Below are positions 1 through 11,735 of a stretch of DNA of 64,000 nt, piece by piece (the first letter of the stretch is position 1; each line of letters begins with the position of its first letter). The notes beneath the pieces were generated by a model. That model made no database searches. It worked only from the letters and a program-made list of their open reading frames with translations, and was not told the DNA's origin. Source of the stretch: Thamnaconus septentrionalis. Its lineage: Eukaryota > Chordata > Actinopteri > Tetraodontiformes > Monacanthidae. The position numbers and the translations under genes were made by a program. The stretch lies in contig CM020513.1 in the NCBI GenBank assembly GCA_009823395.1, positions 3,217,501 through 3,281,500 on the forward strand, given 5' to 3'.

Positions 1-168
1 GGCAGAGTGGGATTGGCCATGGGGATGATGTGTTTCTCCCTCTCAGACAAGATGATGACATCATCGATGGCCCACTGGTCGTAGCCCTCGCCGGAGTGCA
101 GAGGCTGCCACCAGCGGAACCTGGTGGAGGGAGTCTTGGAGGCCAGAGGAAGCTCGTAGTGGACGAAG
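1..168 (-). CDS. reln: reln exon 26 (cut by window edge), end of repeat 2B into repeat 3
   Basis: At least 168 bp, phase 2 at entry, running off the low edge. It encodes [62 protein letters not shown]...[10 protein letters not shown] closes repeat 2. The corresponding human segment ends with NPTLPQ, a few residues before the reported N-terminal proteolytic site in repeat 3, so that site would fall just outside the window. Acceptor ATCCTCAG|CTTC. Confidence 0.96.
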
Positions 169-1433
169 CTGAGGATAGAAGAAGGGAACCCCTGGAATGA
201 ATTCACGTCGAAATCTTCTCGCCCCCAAAAAAAGCAGCAGACTCTCCTCACCGTGGCTTGGTGAAGTCAGTGAAGTACATCTCGGCGATGAGGCCCCAGC
301 TGATGCCTCCGTCGTTGCTGTACTGCAGCAGCACCCCTTCCTCCCTGCTGTCCGCCTGGTTGCACTCGGCCCAGTCTCCGCCCACCCGCAGGTAGAACTG
401 CACAAACTCCGCCCACTCGGTGTCCAGGTCCCAGCTCACCAGCTGCCTCAGCCCCGCCTGCCAATGGCACACACACACACACACACACAAACAATGCAGA
501 CAGCTGGAACAACATCAGAGCCTCTGCGCAAAATGCAAAATCACAAATTTCATTTATTTTGATGAGCGTGTGACCGTCTCATATTCTCACGCATCAACCG
601 CGATGGAATGAGATGTGATAATCAACTGAGAGCTGACAGATGTGTTATAGTGCGTTGCGTCCAACATCCAAATGAGGACAGTTTTTTTTTTTTCTAATTT
701 TTTGACACCTAAAAAAAATGGAAGCAGTTGTGGGAGAAACAGCTGTGCCAATCACTTGATTTCTGTTGCCATGTACAACAATTTGGAAGCGTGATGAGTT
801 TTCATCAGGACACTCAATTTGTGCGGTTGAAAACTGAGCACATGTGCCATCTGATTGTCATCAAGCTCTCTATGAAGTCACATCATGTCTGATGAAATGT
901 TTACGGCTTTGCAATATTTTAGAGGTCAAAGTCAACAGACTTTGCCAGGCGAAATAAACTGACCAGAGAAAATAGCTTTTGCCACATCTGATAAATTTAA
1001 ATTGATGAGATTGTTTTCATTTCAATCAGCAGTCGTCCTCGCTCCAAGTAAATGGCCAGCAGTATAAACAACAAGACTGATTTTTCTGCCAGGAAAGTAT
1101 AAAATCAATAAATACATAAAAATCAATGCTTTGAAATTTGCACCTTGCTGAAGTAGAGGGAGGATCCGGATGACACCACCCCGCAGCCCACGTCAGGCGT
1201 GACCACCTCGCCGCCAATCACCTCCTGCCAAGTGGCCAGCAGTGCGTCCTGGGACTCAAAATCAGAGAGGACGCTGGAGGAGAGGGGTGAAGAGGGCTGG
1301 CAGTCCGTCCCAGAGAAGCCGTCGTCACATCTGCAGAGCAGAAAGGCGGACATATTTTTTTCACCATGACATAGACATAAAAACTCTTTTCAAAGATAGA
1401 AATGTGAGTGAGAAGCTAATAATTGCAATGTCC

Positions 1434-1472
<39 letters not shown>

Positions 1473-2121
1473 ACCGACCTGCAGTGTCCATGGTCGCACC
1501 AGCCGTGCCCATGGCACATGCTGGGACACTGCTGGCCGATGTAGATGTCGTCCAGCGCCCACTCATCCTGCTCTCCGTAGTAGTTCTGGATCCAGCGGAA
1601 CCTCGTGGCGCTGGACCTGCAGGTGCACACATACACACACAGAAAAAAAAAAAGTCAAAATGCATTGGAGGCACATTTGTGTCTCTACCAGCCTAGAAGT
1701 TCATTCTTCTCCGTCTCATGTTTGCTTTGCTGTTCAGAAAGACTGCAGCCCTGCTGGTCGACCCCTTTGTGATGTCACAGAGGACTCATGCCTCGCACAT
1801 GTTAGTGAAAAGACTCCCAGCCATGTGTCCTCTTCCAATCTGGGGGGAACAGTAAGGCATCAGCTTTATCATATAAGAGCCAGGAAGGCAGTTGTTGCAG
1901 GAGGCTGTGAACAGAGGGCTAAATAGCTGTTTTCCTGGGTGACTGATATTGAATGTTTAATAACAGATACAGGATAAGAAGAGAGCATCGCATTGTCTCT
2001 GAAATGGGAAACGGCTGCTTGCAATTTCTCCTCGTCCTTGTGCTGTATAACTGCTCATCCAATTCTTCTGCCGGAGAAAGACGATTTGCAATGAAGCGTA
2101 TCAGCAGGTTCAGGCTGACCT

Positions 2122-2172
<51 letters not shown>

Positions 2173-5100
2173 GGTTATCATATGTCTATATGTCTGAGCT
2201 CTGCAGCTGTGTGAGTGTCAGAGGGCAATATCATTATCATCATCATCATCATCATGGCATCACCTCTGATAAATGCATGCAATGGTTGTGAATGTGTGTG
2301 AGCTCGGTGCAAACAACCAAACAGCGGAGGACAGTCAGCTGTATTATTGAGGATTATACAGCGTGGAGGTTTCTGGGTCTGCCGCTGCAGCGACCTGTAT
2401 CAACTCCCGGTTACACTGAAACCCGCCATGACTCTTTTATTATCATTTACTGCCGTAACCCCCGCAACCTCCCGAGGCAGCCTGCAGGAGATTAGACCGA
2501 CTTTATTTAGGAGCTGGGCGGCTGGAGTGAGATGGAGGTGGAGGTGGAGGTGCGGCGTGATTGAAGGTTTATGTGATTACTCCAGTTGATATATGGGCGA
2601 GCTAAGGCTATTAACAGTGGATGTATCCTTCATGAACTGGATTGGAGCAGAATAACTGGTTCAGGGTGAGACTGACTTGCCTCTGCAATGTGCTCATAAA
2701 ATCTGATCTTTTTTTTTTTTTTTTTAACACACAGAGCTTCTTTGCTGAATCGTCACATTAAAAACAGCCCTGATGAGAAAAAAAAGAAGCCAAAAAAAAA
2801 AAAAAACAACAAATCTAAGTACTTTTCTGTCCTACCATGCTCCTCCAAGCATGGCCCTTGCTCCGCCCATTAAAATTTGCATTAATGCGGCTGGCCATTT
2901 GGGATGATGTGGTGTAAACTGCTGCTGACACCTGAGGGTTGCAGCCACATCGGTCACGGCCAGAACTTCTGGCCCCTGGGAGACTCATCTTGTCCCAAAC
3001 AGCCACCAACGTTCACACAAATTTTAGGGCGTGTAAATAGTTGAGCCCGATTGGAGGGGATAAGCATCCTCAGGCTGGACCCGGCCTCACTTTTGCCACC
3101 AAACTTTTCAGGGTCGTGAGGAGGATCTAATGCAAAAGTCGGACTTAATTAAGTCCTGTCGCTTTGCTGGAGGACTTCATTGGCTGCTGTAGTTGATGCC
3201 GTTGGGCAGTGGGAGCGGAAGGTGGAGCCGTTGTGACCAGCTTTGGTGAGTAATCTATTACTTATGTAATCCACTGTTGTAATTAAACAACTTTTTTTGG
3301 TAACGGAGTAATGTAACAGGATTACTGTGGCAAGACTGGTAATTATATCATAATTACTTCATCAAGTAACGATTCCATTACTTTTCTGAAATATTTTGCA
3401 AGCTAAAAATGTCCTATTATCCACAAAATGTCAAATGCCAAAAACAACAATGTCACAGATTGATGATGCAACCGTGAATGCAAAGTCAGTGATATGCGAC
3501 GACGCACCAAAGCAAGCATGGTGGCGGCAAAAGAAAACAAAAAACAGTTTGTAGCTGGAAATACAAACATTATTTTGAGTTCATCTGGTTTAAATGAAAG
3601 AATTTCCTGGTTCGTTGTACGTTATGTGCAGGAAACAAGACGTTCTCAACTGCTACTTTATCTTTTCTTAACTAAAGTAATTAATAATTGATTACTTATG
3701 AAACAAAGTCGTTAAAGAAGTAATCTGTAATGAGTAATTGGATTACTTTTATGGAGTAATCCCAAAAACACTGATTGTGAAACACTTAGACTGGGGTAAA
3801 ACTAAATAATTGTGAGCGGAACTTGGAAGAAAAGTAAGATTTGCCTTACAGGAAGTTCCCACACAGAAGGCCACAGAGCAAGAGAGAAAAAAAACTGAGC
3901 TAAATTTTCTGATGGTGGTGATGACGATGATGTTCCAGGCGTGTCCATGTTGTTCTGCTTTACCATGTCTTCTGCGGCAGCGACAGAGTGATGCGTCTCC
4001 AGTCTCTGAACTCTGACGGGTGGTAGACACTGGGAGCCGTGAACTCAGAGCAGCTCGGCATTCCGGGCAAGCAGGCCTGAGGGGAAGAAGAGGAGATGCC
4101 AACAGGTCATTTGGCTGTTTGCTCAATGAGGCTTCTTGGATGAACCGATCCGAACGTCTTTGTGATTGAAACGGATGTTCCGTCTCTGGTTTGTTGCCCT
4201 TCAGCGGCGGCCCCCTGGCGAAGCGAGTCCATCACAACCCGCACTTGCCAGATGACTGCATATTCATGCACATGTGAGAGTTTAAAAAAAAAAAAAAATC
4301 ACTGATGAAAGGCTCATTATGGCCTGTTCAATTCCAAAGGCAATAAAAAACCTTGGCAGACACTTCTGGGCGCGCCATGAATATTTATGAAGCGGTTGTG
4401 ATCACAGAAAATCTCCGTCGAATCGCAGGGAGACGATCTGCAAGTGTTGCCGTGTAACTGCAAATAGCGGGACTGATAAAAAGGTAATTGCTCTAATTTC
4501 TCATCTAAAACAAAGTGCCACCTCTAAAGACTCCGATTATTTACACGTTACTAAGGAAGGCTGCGATGAGTAAATCAATATTCATGAAGTTGAATAAATG
4601 ACATGTTTCCTCGTTGTCTCCCTTGGGTGACTTTCACAAGTTTTAGCTGGAGACAAAATGAGAAAATGAAGGGTAGCTGCTGAAGATGACAGTAACATTA
4701 ACCAAGCACTGGATTGTGTGTTTGAGTCTTTTCCGACCATATTTCTTTTTGCAATGTGCATATCAACTTAGTTTTGTTTCCTTGTTGTTGTAATTTGCAA
4801 AAAAACACATCAACATATTGAATCATTTTGAATGGGCTCCTCCTACTTACCTCTTTGACCAGGTGCCAGGTGAGGCCGTGATTGGTGGAGAACTCCAGGC
4901 GCACCTGGGTATCGATGTGAGGGGAGGGCTCACGGCCGCAGCCCATGACCAGCGAGAACTGCAGGCTGTAGGAGGCTCCGATCTGCATGGACTGGGTCTC
5001 CACGTAGCGGATGCTGGAGCCGGGGCTGGGCTCACCTGAAAAACTGCAGCACAGGGAGAAAAAGGAACAGTCGAGTTATCAGCTGCCTCTCTCACGTGGT

Positions 5101-6403
5101 TCTCAGGAAATTCTAACCAACATAAGCAGTAAGAGAAAACCCGTGAGCGAGTCTCTTGGAGGAATCTCCTACCTGAGGGTCCAGTCGTGCTGGCAGTAGG
5201 GCTGCACGTGGCCCAGGTAGAAGCCCAGGCTCTGGGTGACGTCCAGCACGTTGCTGAAGTCCAGGCTGATGGTGTTGAAGAGCACCGAGGTCATGCTGAT
5301 CTCGTCCAGCGCCCAGACGTCGTGGCTGCGGCCCGAGTGGTACGGCTGCCACCAGCGGAACTGCACGCCAAACTTGCGAGCGCCAGACGGCAGCTCGACG
5401 GACACGATCCTGGGAGGACAGACGCTCAAGTCAGTCTTCACTTCAAAACTTCTTACACAAACTAGATTTGAAGCACAAGTCCAGGAGAACTTTTCTTGGG
5501 GGTTTGCGCGTGAACCTCGACCTGACGCTGCTGTGTGTGACCCGGCCCTGCCTGGTTCCCTGGCCTGAGGCTGATGGAGAACTCCTGCTCTCCATCTCCA
5601 AACCCGTCCTGTGCCCGTGCAGCTGCGAGGTGCCTCACTCACTTTGTCTTCATTACATATACAGACGGCGTTAACCGACTCAGTGGGTTCCCGGCAGGAT
5701 TACACCTCCAGCAGTCCATTAGCGCCACAAACGTGTGTGTTAATGGAGTTCCAGGGCCTCGAGGGGAGACCGCAGCACACCACCTCGCATCACACACCCA
5801 CACACATACACACACACAAACACACAGGCAGGATTCTGGCCACGCTACCTGGGCTCATGGAAGCCTTGGTAAGCGTAGTGCTGCAGCAGCGTCCAGGTGA
5901 TGCCGTTGTCTGAGGAGTAGTGCAGCAGGACGCCCTCTCCTGGCTGGTCGGGTGCGGGGCAGGAGCTCAGGGTGCTGCGGCTGCCGAGGCGGAGCGTGAA
6001 CTGCAGGTACCTGACGGAGGGAACGGAAGCAAACGAAGCAGAAGAGTGAGTTGGTTTGAAGTTAAACTTTGACTACTAGAGATGCAACAGCACCCTGAAA
6101 GTCTCCTGGTTGTTATGGACACATGATGGACTGAACAGTCAGACACCTTTAAGCACATTTAACCTTCATAGGTCAGCTGTTTTTTGTGGATTTTTCTTAA
6201 AAATAAAAGCCAATTCAACTTTTTTCCCCCCGAAAAGTATTTATATGCCAGTATTGAGACTTTGATGTTGTTAGATCCCCACTGACTGTATAATGTTTGA
6301 TTTTTACTTTTTTTCCCCGTCATGGTAGCGAGTGAAGGATAAAACAAGGACATGAGAAGAAGGAGAAGAAGATAAAGGGTGGGTGTGTTCAGAAGAAGAG
6401 GGA

Positions 6404-6459
<56 letters not shown>

Positions 6460-6586
6460 GTGTGTGTGGGGGGGTTTACAGGGGCAGATAAACAGACAGC
6501 CGTGCCAAGCAGAGCTGGATGGAAGGTGGCAGGATGATGAATGAGATGATTAAATAAATGAGGACAAAATTAGAGGTAAGGAGGTG

Positions 6587-6625
<39 letters not shown>

Positions 6626-9600
6626 TCGGATCTGTGCACTCGGTTGAACTTGACATAGTTTTGATGTAGTGGCAGTTTTGCTTTTACTTATGCATGACCG
6701 TTTATCATTCGTTCTCATGCATTATTCATCATTCCACTGTTTTTATTCTCTGCCTGGCTCCGCCCTCTGGCCCCCCTCCCTCCCTGCCGCCGTCCCCGGG
6801 CCGAGCCGCTGATGTCAGGCTGCCGCCGGTCGCCGCTGCCGCCTCCTCTTCCAGCCGGCTGTTTACTCAGCCAGCCGCCAATGCTGCGTTAAATACGGCC
6901 GTCAGGTGGCACGCGGGACTCCGTCGTGGGCCTCATCAATCTCACACAGGTGCCACGGCGAACTCCCATCGCTCCCTCCTAATCTCCCCCAAACGTTTTC
7001 ATCTTCCTCCTTTTATCTCTGCGCTCCCCTCCCGCGTCATCCCAATCCATCTGCCGCTGCAGAGGCGCACAGAGTCGACCAAGGAGAAGAAGTGCAGTTC
7101 GCTGACTGGCGAGAAAAACACTTGTGAGATAAATCTCGGGTGCGGATGAACGGAGCTGATTCAGCAGCTCCTAAATCTTCTACCGTGGCACTGGTTATAG
7201 CCAAAACAACTTTTTTTTCAAATTTTGTTTTGGTCACCTGGCCTGTGAACTGTCCAGTGGCGCCGTGACCAGGTGCCTCCTGCTGTCCCTGTTGAAGACC
7301 AGCGCCTTGCCGCTGGCCAGCACGCCGCAGCCGAAGCTGACCTCGGCGCCGCGGAGGGAGGAGAAGCTGTGGTAGGAGGAGAGGCGAGGGCTGGAGAAAC
7401 CCTCGGAGAGGAACGCTGGGAAGGTCTGGGAGGCCAGCTCGCAGGCCGGACCGCTGAAGCCTGGGTCACACCTGTAGGAAGGAGAGAGGGAAGGAGGGAG
7501 GGGAGGAAGGAAGAGAGACAGAGAGTGAAAAAAAAAGAAAGTGAAGGACGTAAAAGGAGGAAAAGAAGACAGGGATAATGAAAGTCCATTAATAAATGAT
7601 GACCATCATACAACTTGATTAATTTTGAATGGTGATTGGTGCTGCGAGGCATTAGGATGATAATGAGCCGACTCATTCTGCCGCTGAGAGACACATTGAA
7701 TTTATTTGGTTTAATAAAAGGCTGGATCCTTACTTGCAGCCCGTGCGGGAACAATGTCCTCTCCCCGAGCAGAAACGGAGGCAGGCGGGACCCATGTACA
7801 CTGCGTGGGGGGTGGGGGGGTGGGGTTGGGGGCATAAGAATGGAGAAATTTAATTTTCCCCTTTTCCTGAAAAACCACCCTCCCACCTCCTCCTCCGTCC
7901 TCTGTGTATTTGACCTGCGACGCTGCAGAAGCTAAGGAAGAAAAAAGTTTCCAAGACAGATAAAGCGTCATAAGATTCACCGTTGTCGACGGCCCACATG
8001 CTGCCGGCGCCGCTTCCCGACTGCTTCCAGCGGAACCTCGTTGTCTCCGTTAGAGCAGCGTTGGGCAGCGGGATGGAGATCCTGGTCCACCTGCACAGAT
8101 AACCAATATTATGTGCAGATATCATCACAGATACAAACCTCACAGTCAGACTCAAAAGAGGACAGGCAACGCCACAAAAGCCGAGGCACACTGTGTCACA
8201 TGCGCGTCCGCGAGTCTTCGTACCCGCTGTAGTTATCGGAGGAGTAGACGGTGCTGTGGGGGAGGTGGGGCCCGGCGCAGAGCTCCGGCAGACACTCGGT
8301 GTGCAGCAGAGACCAGGAGCGGCCTTGGTTGGTGGAAAACTCCAAACTCACACTGAAAACACAACAGGTGAAATCCTCAGAGTAGTTTTCACCCCTGAAA
8401 TAACTTTGATTTCCTGCTCTTCTGTGACGTCGTTGAGTGGAAAACACCGTCACAGAGTTTCTGTGTGCTCCTCGGTCAAACAGGATCAGATTTTACTGTC
8501 AGGTACAGCATGCGTGGACATACCAGGAACTTGGTTTCTGTTTAGGACATGTGAAGGAAATGCAAGGAAAATAGAGATATACAACAATAGATCATCTATG
8601 TACATATACTGTACACATTTACATTGCCATTGAATATTGAAAGTTGAATGCAAATGTGTATTGAGGTCGACAGTTCAGACTGGCAGGCAAAATACGATTT
8701 TCAGCCCATCCAGATTGAAACCGGATGGCTCTTTTGTAGTCTGGACAGCCACAAATCACATGAAATCCGATTTTTGCCAAACGGATTGAAACCACCTTCA
8801 GGAGGAAGTTTCAAATGGCATTTGGACAGCTCAGTGTGAACAGCTCCAAACACACTGATGGGTTTTGACTGTCCTTGACGTCACTCTAGTCTACGCGACG
8901 CAAGAGCCAATGCGCCACCAGAGAGCGCCATTCCAGGTGCATAGCTGTAATGTAATGGAGCAGACACAAGCAGTAGGAAACAGCAGTCCCTGGACAGAGG
9001 AGGAAACTCATTGGCTCATCAGTGTGTGGTGAGACACTGTAGCTCCATTCAAGCCAAGCTCCAGGACATGTAGCGCAACAAGTGCCGCTGTTGCAGTTAT
9101 ATGACGTCACACACTACACGCTACGCTGGACGATGCCTCCGCTCTGACGTCGTTGCTACAGCAACCTGTCAGATGGGTCAATAATGTGTCCCAGTGTGAA
9201 CACAGCCAGATCCCATTTGGACACTGTTACAAACAGTGTGGACAGTCAGCCTTAAAAATTGGATTTGAGAGGGAATCTGATTTGAATCAGTTTCGCCTGC
9301 AATCTGAACGCAGCCTATAGGAGTAATCTGGCTGACAGCTCAGTGGCTGGAATCAGTCTTGAAATCTGGTGGTTTCCTGAAAACCAGCGTAAGCCAGAGG
9401 GGAAAATAAAGAGCGTCGTCCTCAGTGTCCCCACCTGTTGGCCGGCTGGTAGGAGCCGCAGCCCAGGTTGATGGAGAACTGAGCCACGTGCGTGTTGGTG
9501 CCCGGCAGCACCGGCAGCAGCTGCATGAAGTCCACGGCCCAGACGTGGCGCTCGGCGCCGCCGTGCGAGCGCTGCTCCAGGCAGAACTTGGTGACGGGGG

Positions 9601-10893
9601 ACTGCAGCTCGGTGGGCAGCGCAATGGACACGACCGCCGGAGTCTGAGGGAGGAGAAATGAGGGGGAAAGAATCTTAAAAAGTTCTTTAATTGATGATCA
9701 AATTCTCCATGAAGCTCCATTTTTTTCAAAACACTCAATTGATGTTGCATGTCAAGGATAATCGGTTGAAAAGAACGGATGAAAAAAAAAACTTTTTTTT
9801 TTTTGTTGCTGATCTAATATATGAAATCATCCTTTCAATGTTAAAATGAGTCAAGTGTTTTGTTAGAGGATAATGTTCCAGTGTGCTTCTCACCCTGTAG
9901 GAGGAGTACGGAAGCGTGTCCAGCACCACTCGTTCCCGCCGTCCCTCCGACTTGCCGTACACCGTGACGTCGTGCTCGTGGGACTCGCCAGGCTCACACT
10001 CGCCGCCACCTAAAAGCAGACACTGTTCACTTCGCTGTGTTTTTTTGCACGATTCAGCGGCAGGAAGGGCTGGAAAAGATGTGGGTACCCATTGTGAAGT
10101 GGAAGCGCAGGTTCCCGTAGGACGTGGTGTCCAGGTAGGGGGTGCACACTCTCCTCCTGCCCTCCTTCTCGAAGACCAGCGCCGAGCCTGACTCGATCTC
10201 TCCGCACTGTGTCCCGAACACAGCGCCATCTATGTCCCAGCTGAGGAGAGGAAAAAAGCAGAGGACGGTTTGGGTCAAAACAAACTCTGTGACATTTATG
10301 AGGGCAGCGGTTCAACTCGACGAATAGTGAATAAAACAGACAAATTGAGCTTATATACCATATATACAATGATAATACTGTGAGCATATAGTATTATAAA
10401 GATTAGTTTCAGAATTTAAGTATTGAAATAAACAACAAATTGTAGAACAAACGTAGTATTTTGAGTCGAGGGGAGGCTTATTAATTTTTCTATAAACAAC
10501 AGAGTTGCCTTGGATTCTTCAGTTCCTCATCCTGCACTTCACTCTTCACTCCTCATTTTTGTACTTAACTGGATCTGTCAGCTTCTACGAATGCACCCCA
10601 ACCAAAGAGCAGCTGTTCTTTGACTCATTTTATTTGAAGGACCCAAGCAGTGCTCCTTCTTCTTTCTTTCATCCGATTATTTAACTTTGACCGACAAAAC
10701 AGCGACGCCGGTGGGAAAAAAACAGGAAGCAAACGGTTTGGATCTTTTCTTGTGTGTGTGTGCATGTTTCTAAAGTGTCTCTTTTGCACCCTGGTGTCCC
10801 TTCGGAGTATTACTGAAGTCCGCCAACAGTTGCTGTGATTCACACCTTGTCAGCGAACAAACACAGAGTGCACAGAATCACCTGGAAGAGGAC

Positions 10894-10967
<74 letters not shown>

Positions 10968-11703
10968 TATGTGTGGCGTGTGTGCACAGTGGAGAGAGGA
11001 TCCTCATTAGCGCCGACAGAAGTTAACTCAGTGTGTCGGCCCTCTCCTGCGTGGCTCCACTCCCCACTTCTTCCTCTCCCCCCCAGGTTCCTCGCTGTTT
11101 TATGCTCCTGCAGCAGATAAACCGCCGCGCCTCTAGTCCCAGCCGGCGCTGGGTTAAATGGCACTCGGCGGAGGGGAGCGGAGCGACTGCGAGAATGAAA
11201 AATCTCCCTGCAACCGCCGTGACGCTACTGAGTGCAGCCTGTTGTTGGAGAAGCTGTGCGAGAAGTTGAAGAGGCTGCTGAGCTGACGCTCCTCCTCCAG
11301 TCTGAGGGTTCCTTCCGTCATTAAAAGACTTTTTCGTGTGCAGAACAAAATTATTCTTAATAATTAATTATTAAAGCTTGTATGTTTAGCCCTCTGTTTG
11401 CAGCCAGGACTTTAGATTCCTGCAGAAACTGATGCTTTGTTGGACCTTTCACACGTGGGGGACAAGGCGACTTCAAAATAAAAGAGTCAGTGTTGCTCAG
11501 TTCTGTAGGTCTGATCTGGCTGACATGAATGTTGGTGGAGTGGCGAAGTGAATAATATAATATATAATCGTATGGGAACTTTCACTGAGGTTAGATTCAG
11601 TTCTACTGTTAGGTAAAGACGACAGGCATGTTAATTAACCTCCTGGATTATCTCGCTACACTTTCTCTCTTCACCTCTCGCAGAGCTTCTAGCTGTTCCC
11701 TCC

Positions 11704-11735
<32 letters not shown>

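Larger units (their letters stand above)
169..1478 (-). other. reln introns 25, 24 and 23
   Basis: Introns of 83 bp (169-251), 686 bp (458-1143) and 148 bp (1331-1478) separated by exons 25 and 24. Intron 24 has a CA run next to its 3' splice site and otherwise AT-rich unique-looking sequence. Intron 23 is about one quarter microsatellite. I see no gene or RNA in them. Confidence 0.85.
1617..3963 (-). other. reln intron 22 (2,347 bp)
   Basis: Holds a copy of the TTAGCCCTCTG repeat family (about 1735-1925), a (GT)23 run at 2124-2170, a short (ATC)n run near 2234-2256, and an inverted-repeat DNA transposon at 3238-3773. No coding signal. Confidence 0.8.
6011..7237 (-). other. reln intron 18 (1,227 bp)
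   Basis: Contains a GT run broken by CG steps (6408-6468), a (GA)16 run (6590-6622), and a GC-richer segment at about 6760-6960. No coding signal. Confidence 0.75.

Noticed and set aside
5030..5043. Acceptor TTTTTCAG as the true start of exon 21
   Set aside because: Joining it to exon 20 gives AGG TGA, a stop. The CTGCAG acceptor eight bases upstream keeps frame and restores the FxGE segment expected from reelin.
7218..7886. 222-codon minus-strand open frame
   Set aside because: It overlaps exon 18 in a different frame and continues through introns; the conserved reelin reading is in another frame.
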